Assembly (NCBI RefSeq): GCF_012999535.1
Contig: NZ_JABBWV010000012.1
Coordinates: 1-64,000 of the forward strand
From: Microbispora sp. H11081
GTDB lineage: Bacteria; Actinomycetota; Actinomycetes; Streptosporangiales; Streptosporangiaceae
Length of the DNA: 64,000 bases
Direction: 5' to 3'
Position numbers and translations under genes: made by a program. The notes beneath the pieces were generated by a model. The model was given only the letters and a program-made list of their open reading frames with translations, was not told where the DNA came from and made no database searches. Position 1 is the stretch's first letter, and each line of letters opens with the position of its first letter. Positions 9,854 to 20,127 of this stretch are shown one piece after another.

Positions 9854-9861
<8 letters not shown>
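8815..9861 (-). CDS. CUT2 sugar ABC transporter permease (RbsC-like)
   Basis: A 348-residue inner-membrane permease of the ribose/xylose/rhamnose importer class, with about eight to ten hydrophobic segments and a long charged N-terminus. Family features include LVLVAGRMDLSLEST, GLNGFIVTLGMLIVLRGL, YAIGGNVDAAKAAGI and VIGGVSLNGGKGTVFG. It is the last gene of a three-gene transporter operon and overlaps the ATPase gene by 8 bp. Because it sits next to the fucose catabolic genes, L-fucose or a related 6-deoxy sugar is a reasonable cargo, but the sequence does not prove this. The import complex would be a permease homodimer with the fused double ATPase. Confidence 0.9.
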
Positions 9862-11419
<1,558 letters not shown>

Positions 11420-11431
11420 GGCCACGCCCTC

Positions 11432-12514
11432 TCAGCTCAGGTTGTTGCCCCACAGCGACTTGTCGTCGTGCTTCACGCTGGGGATCCCGCCGTAGGTGCC
11501 GCCGTCCGCGGTGACGAGCGGTGCGGACAGCTGGTCCTCCAGCAGGCCGGGACGCACCTCGATGATCGTGCTGTCGTGGTCGGTCTCGCCCGGCTGGAAG
11601 GTCTTGCCCTCGATCGCGGCCTGGGCGTACGACAGCGCCCACTTGGCGTACAGGTCCGCGGGCTGGGAGACGGTGGCGTCGATGTTCCCGGCGGCGATGT
11701 CCTTGAGCTCCTGCGGGATGCCGTCGTTGGAGACGACGAAGACGTGCTTGGGGTCGTCCGGCGGAACCAGCAGGTCGCGCTGCTTGAGCACCTGCAGCGT
11801 GCCGGCGAGGGCGAAGCTCGACTGCATGTAGACGCCCTTGACGTCGGGGTTCGCGGTCATGACCGTCGAGAGCTTCTGCGACGCCACGGCGCCGTCCCAG
11901 TTCGTCGCCTCGCCGAAGACGGTGATGCCGGGGTAGTTCTGCTTCATGCAGTCGTTGAACGCCTCGGTGCGGTCCCGGCCGTTGATGGAGGCCAGGTCGC
12001 CCTCCAGCATGACCACCTTGCCCTTGCCGCCGAGCTTCTCGCCCAGGAACTTGCAGGCCTTCTCGCCGTACGCGCGGTTGTCGGCGCGTACGACCATGTA
12101 GGCGTTCCCGGTGTCGGGCCGGGTGTCCACCAGCACGGCCGGGATCTTCTTGCCCTCCAGTTGCTGCAGCGTCGGCGCCACCGCCGCGGTGTCCTGCGGC
12201 GCCATCACCACTCCCTTCACGCCCTGACCCACCAGGGTCTGCACGTTGGAGGTGAGCTTGGCGATGTCGTTCTGGGAGTTGGTGGTCTTGACCTCCGCGC
12301 CCAGCTCGCCGGCGAACTTCGGCACGTAGCTGATGTAGGAGTTCCAGAAGTCCGTGTCGGAACGCGGGTAGTCGACGCCGATGACCGGCTTCGCCGCCGC
12401 GTCGCCCCCGCCGGAGCCGGCGTCCCCCGTGCCGCTGTTCCCGCCGCAGCCCGCGGCGGCGAGGCACCCCGATAAGGTCAAGGCCGCGGCGAGCGCGAAC
12501 CGTCTGCGTTCCAT
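11432..12514 (-). CDS. CUT2 sugar ABC transporter substrate-binding lipoprotein (RbsB-like)
   Basis: A 360-residue periplasmic-binding-protein-like lipoprotein anchored outside the membrane. The N-terminus has RRR, a hydrophobic stretch and the lipobox LAAAGC, followed by a Gly/Ser-rich tether. The mature part begins KPVIGVDYPRSDTDFW, has QDTAAVAPTLQQLEGKKIPAVLVDTRP and ends as type I sugar-binding domains do. The start is ATG at 12514 with AAGGAGAG nine to ten bases upstream. It is the first gene of the transporter operon and faces the divergent GntR gene across 361 bp that contain palindromes. The ligand is unknown; a deoxy-hexose is suggested by the neighbourhood. Confidence 0.9.
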   Translation of the reverse strand: MERRRFALAAALTLSGCLAAAGCGGNSGTGDAGSGGGDAAAKPVIGVDYPRSDTDFWNSYISYVPKFAGELGAEVKTTNSQNDIAKLTSNVQTLVGQGVKGVVMAPQDTAAVAPTLQQLEGKKIPAVLVDTRPDTGNAYMVVRADNRAYGEKACKFLGEKLGGKGKVVMLEGDLASINGRDRTEAFNDCMKQNYPGITVFGEATNWDGAVASQKLSTVMTANPDVKGVYMQSSFALAGTLQVLKQRDLLVPPDDPKHVFVVSNDGIPQELKDIAAGNIDATVSQPADLYAKWALSYAQAAIEGKTFQPGETDHDSTIIEVRPGLLEDQLSAPLVTADGGTYGGIPSVKHDDKSLWGNNLS

Positions 12515-12875
12515 CGTCTCTCCTTTTGAAGCACCACGGCTGGCATGCCGTCGCTGACCGCGCCGCACTCCAGGGACACCCCCGCTGTGCGGGGGCCGGC
12601 GAAGCTCGCCGTGAGGGGACTCGTCACTGACAGGACATGGGATGTCTTTCTATGCTCAAACCCTGGGCAGTGTCCAGACCTAGGCGGCAGAATGGTGAAA
12701 TTCCGTTATTTGAGCGACTTCGGCACTCAGGGATCCGATCTATCGGTGCCTCGCCGCGATCGCGAATGCCGGACACATCGGATGTCCACCCCCGCTGCGG
12801 GCCTGGCTCGACCGGCCTGGACGCCCCGTCCCGCCCCGCCGCGCGCTCCGTGGAGTCCTGTAGAGGATCGTTGTC
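12515..12875. promoter_or_regulatory. divergent control region between binding-protein and GntR genes
   Basis: There is no gene here. It holds two related inverted repeats: GGACATGGGATGTCT (12633-12647) and GGACACATCGGATGTCC (12771-12787), 138 bp apart. They share the arms GGACA and ATGTC(C/T). They are candidate operators for the adjacent FCD regulator, one near each divergent gene. Confidence 0.5.
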
Positions 12876-13610
12876 GTGGCGTACCAAAATGCAGGTATGT
12901 CGTTGACGGAGCAGGCGATCGAACGAATCAGGCAGCTCATCAAGGACGGGACGCTGCCCCCGGGCGCCCGGCTGCCTCCCGAGCAGGAGCTGGCCGCCGA
13001 GCTGGGCCTGTCCCGCAACCTGCTCAGGGAGGCGGTCAGGTCCCTCGTCACCACCCGCGTGCTGGAGGTGCGCAGAGGCGACGGCACCTACGTCACGAGC
13101 CTGTCGCCGGAGCTGCTGCTCGAAGGGGTCGGCCTCGCCGTGGAGATGATGCGGGGCGACGACCTGCTCGAGATCACCGAGGTGCGGCGGCTGTTCGAGC
13201 CGGTGGCCACCGCGTTGGCCGCCTCCCGCATCACCGCGGGCCAGCTCGCGGAGGTCGAACGGCATCTCAACGCGATGATCGGGGCGCAGGACGACATCGA
13301 GGCGCTCAACCACCACGACGACGCCTTCCACCGCTCGGTGTTCGAGGCGACCGGCAACAAGTCGCTGTCGGCGTTGCTCGGCGGCATCGCCAGCCGGACG
13401 CTGCGGGCGCGCGTCTGGCGCGGGCTCGTGGAGGAGAACGCGGCCGGCCGTACGATCGCCGAGCACGCCGCCATCTACCGCGCGCTCGCGGCCGGCGACG
13501 CGCCCCTCGCCCACGCCGCGGCGCTCATGCACGTCAGCACCACGGAGACCTGGCTGCGCGACAACCTCGGCCCCTCACGATCCGGCGCGGGCCCGAGGGC
13601 CGCGCCCTGA
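12876..13610 (+). CDS. GntR/FadR-family (FCD) transcriptional regulator
   Basis: A 244-residue repressor-type regulator. The N-terminal winged helix has LPPGARLPPEQELAAELGLSRNLLREAVRSL and the GDGTYVTSL wing. The C-terminal FCD ligand domain carries its metal/ligand residues in ASRIT, HHDDAFHRS and EHAAIYRAL. FCD domains usually bind small organic acids or sugar acids. GTG at 12876 has AGAGGA eight bases upstream; ATG at 12897 is the alternative. It is divergent from the CUT2 importer operon and likely controls it through the palindromes between them. It converges with a second FCD regulator. Confidence 0.88.
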   Translation: MAYQNAGMSLTEQAIERIRQLIKDGTLPPGARLPPEQELAAELGLSRNLLREAVRSLVTTRVLEVRRGDGTYVTSLSPELLLEGVGLAVEMMRGDDLLEITEVRRLFEPVATALAASRITAGQLAEVERHLNAMIGAQDDIEALNHHDDAFHRSVFEATGNKSLSALLGGIASRTLRARVWRGLVEENAAGRTIAEHAAIYRALAAGDAPLAHAAALMHVSTTETWLRDNLGPSRSGAGPRAAP

Positions 13611-13665
13611 CCTGGACGCGGTCCCCGCCGCGGACGCCATGCCGCGCCGCCTCTCGCGCCCCCGC

Positions 13666-13710
13666 CTCGTACGCCCCTGCCTGGTACGGCCCCGTCTCGT
13701 ACGGCCCGGG
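13666..13710. repeat. 15-bp imperfect tandem repeat between convergent regulators
   Basis: Three units related to CTCGTACGGCCCCGT follow one another, the last ending at the stop of the minus-strand GntR gene. Confidence 0.6.
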
Positions 13711-14433
13711 TCAGCAGGCCGCGGGACCGGGCGGCGCGTCGCCCTCGGCGGGCAGCCGGTGCAGTGACTCCTCGACCCCGATGAGATGGTTGGCCATCCG
13801 GATGCGCGCCCGTTCGGGGTCGCGCGCCGCGAGCGCCGCCCAGATCGCCACGTGCTCGTCATGGGTGCGCCGGTCGGCGCCCTCCACATGCAGGCTTCGC
13901 CACAGCCGGCCGCGTACGGTGCGCCTGGCGAACGCCTCGATCAGGCCGACCAGGACCGGGTTGCCGGTGTGCGCGGCGATGACGCGGTGGAAGGCGATGT
14001 CGATCTCGATGAGCCGCTCGTGGTCGTGCGGCGCCTGACCGACGATCCTGGCCGACTCCGCGAGCAGGTCCCGGGCCTGGTCGAGCGCCTCGTCGGTGAT
14101 TCCGGTCGCGGCCAGCCGCGCCGCCTCCGACTCGAGCAGGCGCCGGACGGTGAACACGTGCCGCGGGTCGCCCTGACCGTGCAGGTCGACGACGAAGCCC
14201 ATCGGAGCGAGCAACTGCGTCGCGTCGAGGTTCGTGATGTACGTCCCGTCACCCTGCCGGGTGCTGACGATGCCGAGGATCGACAGCGCCGAGACCCCTT
14301 CGCGGAGCGCTCCACGTGAGACGCCCAGCGACTCGGCGAGGTCCTTCTCGACGGGCAGGCGGTCGCCGGGCCGCAGGACGCCGTCGAGGATCATCCGCTT
14401 GATGCTGTCCACTACATCGTCTGTGCGTGACAT
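13711..14433 (-). CDS. GntR/FadR-family (FCD) transcriptional regulator
   Basis: A 240-residue FCD-type regulator. The winged helix shows LRPGDRLPVEKDLAESLGVS and RQGDGTYITNL. The effector domain has FTVRRLLESEAARLAA, IEIDIAFHRVIAAHTGNPVL and THDEHVAIWAAL, with His residues placed as in metal-binding FCD proteins. It closely resembles the regulator at 29272-29979, including VEKDLAE and GVEESL near the C-terminus, so the two may be paralogues sensing related ligands. ATG at 14433; a GTCCGGAC palindrome lies about 20 bp upstream (14452-14459). No obvious co-transcribed target is present, so its regulon is uncertain. Confidence 0.87.
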   Translation of the reverse strand: MSRTDDVVDSIKRMILDGVLRPGDRLPVEKDLAESLGVSRGALREGVSALSILGIVSTRQGDGTYITNLDATQLLAPMGFVVDLHGQGDPRHVFTVRRLLESEAARLAATGITDEALDQARDLLAESARIVGQAPHDHERLIEIDIAFHRVIAAHTGNPVLVGLIEAFARRTVRGRLWRSLHVEGADRRTHDEHVAIWAALAARDPERARIRMANHLIGVEESLHRLPAEGDAPPGPAAC

Positions 14434-14646
14434 GGCAGGTAGGTTCCCAAAGTCCGGACGGAGCGGGGGATTTCCCCGTCACCACGGGCAGTCAGAGGGC
14501 GAATGCGGCCTGCCCGCGCGTCGTCGCCCGTGCTCGTCGGGGAATTGGTGCCGCTCTACGGATACAGCACGCGACCTCCCAACGCTACCCGGCGGGCGCG
14601 GCCTGCCCCGCCGCCGTCCCGCGCGGGCCTGCCGCCCGGTGGTCGC

Positions 14647-15477
14647 TCAGGCTCCCTGCCGCGCGCCAGCGGCGAGGGAGCCGAGGAGTCCGAGGGCCTC
14701 GCTGCTCGGCGAGGCAGGTTCCGCGTGGTAGACGACGAGCTCCTGGCCCGGGCTGGCGCGGACGTCGAAGGTCTGCATGGACAGCGTCAACGATCCGACG
14801 TCGCGGTGGTGGAAACGCTTGGTCTCCAGGCCCTTGCCACGAGCGTCGTGCCGGGCCCAGAGCCGGGCGAACTCGGGACTCTCCCGGAGCAGCTCGGTGA
14901 GTACCTGCCGGATCCGCGGATCGTCGGGCGCCTTGCCGTAGCCGAGCCGGAAGCCGGCCACCGAGTTGCGCGCGACGTCGTGCCAGTCCAGGTAGAAGCT
15001 TCGCGCGGCGGGCTCGGTGAACACGACGTGCATGAGGTTGCGCGAGTGCGACCAGTCGTGGAAGAGCGCGTCGGCGATCGCGTTCGACGCGAGGATGTCG
15101 AACGCGCGGTTGTAGACGATGGCCGGATTGTTCGGCCATGCGCTCATGAGCCGCAGGAGGCTCGGGTCGACGTGATCGTTCACGGCGGCCCCGCGGGTGC
15201 GTGGGCTGAGGCCGGCCAGGCGGAACAGGTGCAGGTGGCCGTCCTCCGGCAGGCGCAGGGCGACGGCCAGGGCCTCGACCACCTGCGCGGACGGCGTCCG
15301 TTCCCGGCCCTGTTCCAGCCGGACGTAGTAGTCGACGCTGACGCCCGCCAGCGACGCCACTTCCTCGCGCCGCAGGCCGGGGACCCTGCGGTGTCCCGCA
15401 GTGGGAAGGCCGGCCTGCTCAGGCGTGACCTGGGCCCGCCGGGCCTTGAGATAGGCGCCCAGTTCGGAGGAGGTCAT
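14647..15477 (-). CDS. XRE-family HTH regulator with MmyB-like ligand-binding domain
   Basis: A 276-residue regulator. The N-terminal helix-turn-helix is seen in RRVPGLRREEVASLAGVSVDYYVRLEQGRE, followed by the PAS-like MmyB domain (WPNNPAIVYNRAFDILASNAIADALF and SLTLSMQTFDV). Proteins of this actinobacterial type are very often transcribed divergently from a single SDR or reductase gene that they repress. The same layout occurs here: its ATG at 15477 faces the SDR start at 15580 across 102 bp. The effector is unknown. It seems independent of the sugar genes. Confidence 0.88.
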   Translation of the reverse strand: MTSSELGAYLKARRAQVTPEQAGLPTAGHRRVPGLRREEVASLAGVSVDYYVRLEQGRERTPSAQVVEALAVALRLPEDGHLHLFRLAGLSPRTRGAAVNDHVDPSLLRLMSAWPNNPAIVYNRAFDILASNAIADALFHDWSHSRNLMHVVFTEPAARSFYLDWHDVARNSVAGFRLGYGKAPDDPRIRQVLTELLRESPEFARLWARHDARGKGLETKRFHHRDVGSLTLSMQTFDVRASPGQELVVYHAEPASPSSEALGLLGSLAAGARQGA

Positions 15478-15579
15478 GCCGCCATCGTAGGTCGCGGGCC
15501 GCCCCGCTTCCTGGGTGCGCTACTCCCAGGGAGAACCGCACCCTTCCCCACCCCGGCCGGCCCGCTGAGAGTGGTGGCC

Positions 15580-16350
15580 ATGGCAACGAACCACCTGAAG
15601 GCACAGACCCCGCCCGAGCACAAGGTCGTCCTCGTCACCGGGGCCAGTAGCGGCATCGGCGAGGCCGTCGCCGCCCGGCTGGCCCACGAAGGACACCACG
15701 TTGTCGCCGGCGCGCGGCGGACCGACCGCCTGCGGGCGCTCGCAGAACGCACCGCGCAGGAGGCCGCCCGCGCCGGCGGCGGCATACACCCCAGGCCGCT
15801 CGACGTGACGGACCCTGCGGACGTCGGCGCCTTCGTCGAGTTCGCGCGCGACCGCTTCGGACGGGTCGACGTCCTGGTCTGCAACGCCGGGGTCATGCCG
15901 CTGTCGCGGCTGGACTCCCTGCTCGTCGACGAGTGGAACCGCATGATCGACGTCAACGTACGCGGGCTGCTGCACGGGATCGCCGCGGCCCTGCCCGTGT
16001 TCACCGAGCAGGGCGGGGGCCACTTCGTCACGGTCGCGAGCATCGGCGCCCACCAGGTCCTGCCCACCAGCGCCGTCTACTCCGGCACCAAGTACGCCGC
16101 CTGGGCGATCACCGAGGGGCTGCGCCAGGAATCCGATCCCTCGATCCGCGTCACGACCATCTCTCCCGGAGTGGTCGCCTCCGAACTCGCGGACTCCATC
16201 ACCGAAACCGGCGCCGCGGCGGCCATGCACACCTACCGGGCGCATGCGATCGAACCCCGCGCCATCGCCGAGGCCATCTCGTACGCCCTCGCGCAACCGG
16301 CGGACGTCGACGTCAACGAGATCGTCGTACGGCCGGCCCGCCAGCGCTGA
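15580..16350 (+). CDS. SDR-family oxidoreductase
   Basis: A 256-residue classical short-chain dehydrogenase with TGASSGIG (about 20-27), CNAG in place of the commoner NNAG, a catalytic Ser in VASIG and YSGTK. The C-terminus EPRAIAEAISYALAQP matches the clan of NADP-dependent serine/3-hydroxy-acid-type SDRs (COG4221). ATG at 15580. Its probable repressor is the divergent MmyB-like gene. The substrate is unknown; nothing ties it to fucose metabolism except location. Confidence 0.85.
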   Translation: MATNHLKAQTPPEHKVVLVTGASSGIGEAVAARLAHEGHHVVAGARRTDRLRALAERTAQEAARAGGGIHPRPLDVTDPADVGAFVEFARDRFGRVDVLVCNAGVMPLSRLDSLLVDEWNRMIDVNVRGLLHGIAAALPVFTEQGGGHFVTVASIGAHQVLPTSAVYSGTKYAAWAITEGLRQESDPSIRVTTISPGVVASELADSITETGAAAAMHTYRAHAIEPRAIAEAISYALAQPADVDVNEIVVRPARQR

Positions 16351-16720
16351 CCATGTCCGACAACCGCTGAGGACATCATGACCACCATCCAGAACCGCTC
16401 CGCCCGCCCCGCCACCTGGGGACCACGGCCGGGGACGTAAGGGACGCCACGTTCACCGCCGGCCGCCGGTGCCGGCGACAGCGTACGGGCCAAAGGTTAG
16501 ATGTTTCGTGGCGCTGGATGCGCTTGATGACCGCCTTATGGGCTTTTCTAGCGCAATCGTTGACCGATACATCAAATCTTTGTAGCTTTGCGAGCACCCC
16601 CTACACAGCCTCGTCACGCAGCCGGCCCCGCAGAGCTCCGCAGTCTTCCCCATGGCGGGTCCGCGGTCCCTTCGGCGCGGCGCCGGCCGCCGGCAAGGCC
16701 GCAGTGCGCTTGGAGAGCGA
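16351..16720. promoter_or_regulatory. 370-bp region before the GH95 gene with a promoter
   Basis: Between the SDR and the fucosidase is a locally AT-richer stretch (about 16490-16600). It contains TTGACC (16560-16565), a 17-bp spacer and TAGCTT (16583-16588), 133 bp before the GH95 start. A short reading frame at 16378-16440 is listed separately. No terminator hairpin or CGAATCGATTCG-type operator was found. Confidence 0.5.
16378..16440 (+). CDS. 20-residue orphan ORF, possibly the remnant of a truncated gene
   Basis: ATG at 16378 is preceded by TGAGGA with a proper spacer and follows the SDR stop by 27 bases, as a second gene of an operon would. The frame stops at 16438-16440 after 20 residues (begins MTTIQNRSARPATW). 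It could be the N-terminus of a deleted partner gene or a meaningless frame; nothing identifies a family. Confidence 0.25.
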   Translation: MTTIQNRSARPATWGPRPGT

Positions 16721-19700
16721 ATGCCAGATCTGACGCGAAGGCAATTGATGAAGATCGGCACGGTCGGAGCGGGCGCTCTGATCCTGCCCATGCAGTGGAC
16801 GGCGGTCGCCCGAGCCGGATCTGTGGCTCCTCCCGAGGTGCGCGCCGCGGGCGACCTGGCGCTGTGGTACGACAGGGGCGCGGGCACCGACTGGCTGCGC
16901 GCGCTCCCGATCGGCAACGGGCGCCTCGGCGCCATGGTGTTCGGCAACGTCGACACCGAGCGGCTGCAGCTCAACGAGGACACGGTCTGGGGCGGCGGGC
17001 CGTACGACCAGAGCAACCCGAGGGGGCTCGCGGCACTGCCGGAGATCCGGCGCCTGGTCTTCGAGGACAGATGGACCGAGGCCCAGACCCTGATCGACCA
17101 GAACATGCTGGGCAGACCCGCGGGCCAGCTGGCCTACCAGACGGTCGGCAATATCAGGCTGAGCTTCCCCGGCACCGCAGGCTTCTCCGAGTACAACCGC
17201 CAGCTCGACCTCACCACCGCCACCACGTCGGTCACCTACCTGCTGAACGGCGTGCGCTACCGGCGCGAGGTGTTCGCAAGCGCGCCCGACCAGGTCATCG
17301 TCATCCGGCTGACCGCCGACAAGCCGGGGTCGATCACGTTCTCCGCGACGTTCGACAGCCCTCAGCGCACGACGCGCTCCAGCCCCGACGGCACGACGGT
17401 GGCGCTCGACGGCGTCTCGGGCAACTTCGAGGGCATCACCGGCTCGGTCAGGTTCCTGGCGCTGGCCAGGGCCGTGGCCGAGGGCGGCGCCGTCACCAGC
17501 TCCGGCGGCACGCTCCAGGTGTCGGCCGCCGACAGCGTGACGCTGTTCGTCTCCATCGGCTCCAGCTACGTGAACTACAAGGACGTCAGCGGCGACTACC
17601 AGGGCATCGCGCGGGGTCATCTCGACGCCGCCGGCGAGCGGAGCTACGACGACCTGCGCTCCCGGCACGTCGCCGACTACCAGGCGCTGTTCGACCGCAC
17701 GACGCTCGACCTCGGCCGCACCGACGCGGCCGACCAGCCGACCGACGTCCGCATCGCGCAGCACTCCGGCGCCGACGACCCGCAGTTCTCCGCGCTGCTG
17801 TTCCAGTTCGGCCGCTACCTGCTGATCAGCTCCTCGCGGCCGGGGACACAGCCGGCCAACCTCCAGGGCATCTGGAACGACTCGATGAGCCCGCAGTGGG
17901 ACTCGAAGTACACCATCAACGCGAACCTGCCGATGAACTACTGGCCGGCCGACACGACGAACCTCTCGGAGTGCTACGAGCCGGTGTTCGCCATGATCAA
18001 GGACCTCACCGAGACCGGCGCCAGGACGGCCGAGGTGCAGTACGGCGCCGGCGGCTGGGTGACCCACCACAACACCGACGCGTGGCGGGCGACCTCCGTC
18101 GTCGACGGCGCGTTCTGGGGCATGTGGCAGACCGGCGGCGCGTGGCTGGCCACGATGATCTGGGATCACTACCTGTTCACCGGCGACGTCGAGTTCCTCA
18201 GGAAGAACTACCCGGCCATGAAGGGCGCCGCCCAGTTCTTCCTCGACACCCTGGTGGAGGAGCCGAAGCTCGGCTACCTGGTCACGAACCCGTCGAACTC
18301 CCCCGAACTGGCCCACCACGCGAACGCCAGCGTGGCCGCCGGGCCCACCATGGACAACCAGATCCTGCGCGACCTGTTCCACGGCTGCGCCGAGGCGAGC
18401 GAGGTCCTCGGTGTGGACGCGAGCTTCCGCGCGCAGGTCCAGGCGGCCGGTGAGCGGCTCGCCCCGATGAAGGTCGGCTCGCGCGGCAACATCCAGGAGT
18501 GGCTGTACGACTGGGTCGAGACCGAGCGCAACCACCGGCACATCTCGCACCTGTACGGCCTGCACCCCAGCAACCAGATCACCAAGCGCGGCACCCCCGA
18601 ACTGTTCGAGGCGGCACGGCGGACCCTGGAGTTGCGCGGAGACGACGGCACCGGTTGGTCGCTCGCCTGGAAGATCAACTACTGGGCGCGGATGGAGGAG
18701 GGCAAGCGGGCACACGACCTGGTCCGCCTCCTGGTGACGCCGGCCAGGCTCGCGCCGAACATGTTCGACCTGCACCCGCCGTTCCAGATCGACGGCAACT
18801 TCGGCGCGACGTCCGGCATCGCCGAGATGCTGCTGCAGAGCCACCACGGCGAACTGCACGTGCTGCCCGCGCTGCCGTCGGCCTGGCCGGAGGGCAAGGT
18901 GCGGGGCCTGCGGGGACGCGGCGGCCACACCGTCGACGCGGAGTGGAGCGAAGGCCAGGCCGACGAGTACCGCGTCAGGCCCGACCGCGAGGGCGTGGTC
19001 AAGCTGCGCGGCGACATGTTCACCGGGCGCTACAGGGTCCTCGACGTCACCCGCGGCGGTGTGGTCCGGCCCAGGAAGGTCGAGCCGGACGCCATCGAGA
19101 TCACCGCGCAGGCACGGCACACCTACCGGGCGTACGCCCTGCAGAAGGTCACGATGAGCGCGCCCGCCGAGGTGAGCCCGGAGCAGGGGGCGAAGGCGAG
19201 CGTCACCGTCCGGGCGATCGAGATGCCGCTGGCGCCCAGGGCGAAGGTGTCGCTCAAGGCCCCCGAGGGGTGGACCGTGACCCCCGCGCAGGCCACGGTG
19301 GGGCCCCTGTCGCCGGGCTCGAAGGCCACGGTGGAGTTCACCGTCACCCCGGGCGCGGGCGCGACGGCGGGCACCGCGGTCATCGTCGCCGAGGTGAGCG
19401 GCACCCAGGCGGGCGAGGACTGGGCCACCTCGGCGCAGGCCACGGTGCGGGTGTGGGACGGCAGTGAGAAGCCGCTCGCGGAGTTGTTCAGCAACGTCGC
19501 CGTCACCGACGACGCGAACACCGCGCCGGGGAACTTCGACGGCAACGGCGCCAGCATCTCCGCCCAGGCCCTGGCGGCGGCCGGGGTCACCCCGGGGAGC
19601 ACCGTCACCAAGAACGGGGTGAGCTTCACGTGGCCCGCCGTCGCGGTGGGCACCCCGGACAACGCGATCGCCTCCGGGCAGTCACTCAAGGTGACCGGAA

Positions 19701-20032
19701 CAGGCAGGACGCTCGGCTTCCTGCTGACCGGCACGTACGGCGCGGTGTCGGGACCCGCCACCATCGTCTACAAGGACGGCACACGGCAGACCTTCACCCT
19801 GGGCTCCCCGGACTGGTACGGCGCGCCCAGGCCGGAGGGAGACGCCGCGGTCGTGGCCGCCTACCAGAACCGGCCGAACAACCAGCGGCAGAACACCGCC
19901 GCGACCATCTACTACGCGGGCGTGGCGCTGCAGGACAAGGAGGTGTCCCGCGTCGACCTGCCCAACATCAGCCCGCGGGCGGCGAACGGGGTGGCGACCA
20001 TGCACATCTTCGCCGTCGCCATCGGCGGGTGA
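16721..20032 (+). CDS. secreted GH95 alpha-L-fucosidase with NEW3 and C-terminal beta-sandwich domain
   Basis: A 1103-residue exported enzyme. The N-terminus has a twin-arginine type signal (TRRQLMK followed by a hydrophobic run to ARA). The GH95 part (about 45-790) shows the N-terminal domain motif LPIGNGRLGAMVFGN and LNEDTVW. The (alpha/alpha)6 barrel motifs are NANLPMNYWPADTTN (catalytic Asn pair), IQEWLYDW (likely general-acid Glu) and FQIDGNFGATSG (Asp). GH95 inverts terminal alpha-1,2-linked L-fucose and some L-galactose. A NEW3 (NPCBM-associated) domain follows at about 808-910 and an Ig-like domain to the end. ATG at 16721 is preceded by GGAGAG. A paralogue with a lectin tail lies at 25211-28063, inverted. 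Confidence 0.92.
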   Translation: MPDLTRRQLMKIGTVGAGALILPMQWTAVARAGSVAPPEVRAAGDLALWYDRGAGTDWLRALPIGNGRLGAMVFGNVDTERLQLNEDTVWGGGPYDQSNPRGLAALPEIRRLVFEDRWTEAQTLIDQNMLGRPAGQLAYQTVGNIRLSFPGTAGFSEYNRQLDLTTATTSVTYLLNGVRYRREVFASAPDQVIVIRLTADKPGSITFSATFDSPQRTTRSSPDGTTVALDGVSGNFEGITGSVRFLALARAVAEGGAVTSSGGTLQVSAADSVTLFVSIGSSYVNYKDVSGDYQGIARGHLDAAGERSYDDLRSRHVADYQALFDRTTLDLGRTDAADQPTDVRIAQHSGADDPQFSALLFQFGRYLLISSSRPGTQPANLQGIWNDSMSPQWDSKYTINANLPMNYWPADTTNLSECYEPVFAMIKDLTETGARTAEVQYGAGGWVTHHNTDAWRATSVVDGAFWGMWQTGGAWLATMIWDHYLFTGDVEFLRKNYPAMKGAAQFFLDTLVEEPKLGYLVTNPSNSPELAHHANASVAAGPTMDNQILRDLFHGCAEASEVLGVDASFRAQVQAAGERLAPMKVGSRGNIQEWLYDWVETERNHRHISHLYGLHPSNQITKRGTPELFEAARRTLELRGDDGTGWSLAWKINYWARMEEGKRAHDLVRLLVTPARLAPNMFDLHPPFQIDGNFGATSGIAEMLLQSHHGELHVLPALPSAWPEGKVRGLRGRGGHTVDAEWSEGQADEYRVRPDREGVVKLRGDMFTGRYRVLDVTRGGVVRPRKVEPDAIEITAQARHTYRAYALQKVTMSAPAEVSPEQGAKASVTVRAIEMPLAPRAKVSLKAPEGWTVTPAQATVGPLSPGSKATVEFTVTPGAGATAGTAVIVAEVSGTQAGEDWATSAQATVRVWDGSEKPLAELFSNVAVTDDANTAPGNFDGNGASISAQALAAAGVTPGSTVTKNGVSFTWPAVAVGTPDNAIASGQSLKVTGTGRTLGFLLTGTYGAVSGPATIVYKDGTRQTFTLGSPDWYGAPRPEGDAAVVAAYQNRPNNQRQNTAATIYYAGVALQDKEVSRVDLPNISPRAANGVATMHIFAVAIGG

Positions 20033-20070
20033 CGCCGGCTGAGCCGGTGTGACGGCATGGCGGGGGCGCG

Positions 20071-20113
20071 GCGGGGACGCGGAGTGGGCGGACAACCCAC
20101 ACCGCGTCCCCGC
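20071..20113. terminator. bidirectional terminator hairpin
   Basis: Arms 20071-20082 and 20102-20113 pair perfectly (12 bp), and the loop itself pairs GTGGG with CCCAC. It sits between the convergent GH95 and GH27 genes. Confidence 0.8.
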
Positions 20114-20127
20114 TCACCCGCGTCGGG

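Noticed and set aside
16490..16600. AT-richer stretch as a possible tRNA or attachment site
   Set aside because: No cloverleaf pairing, no CCA-end logic and no integrase or repeat partner; better explained as a promoter region.
16601..19120. Long minus-strand frame opposite the first GH95 gene
   Set aside because: Antisense shadow with no motifs; the plus-strand GH95 frame has full family signatures.
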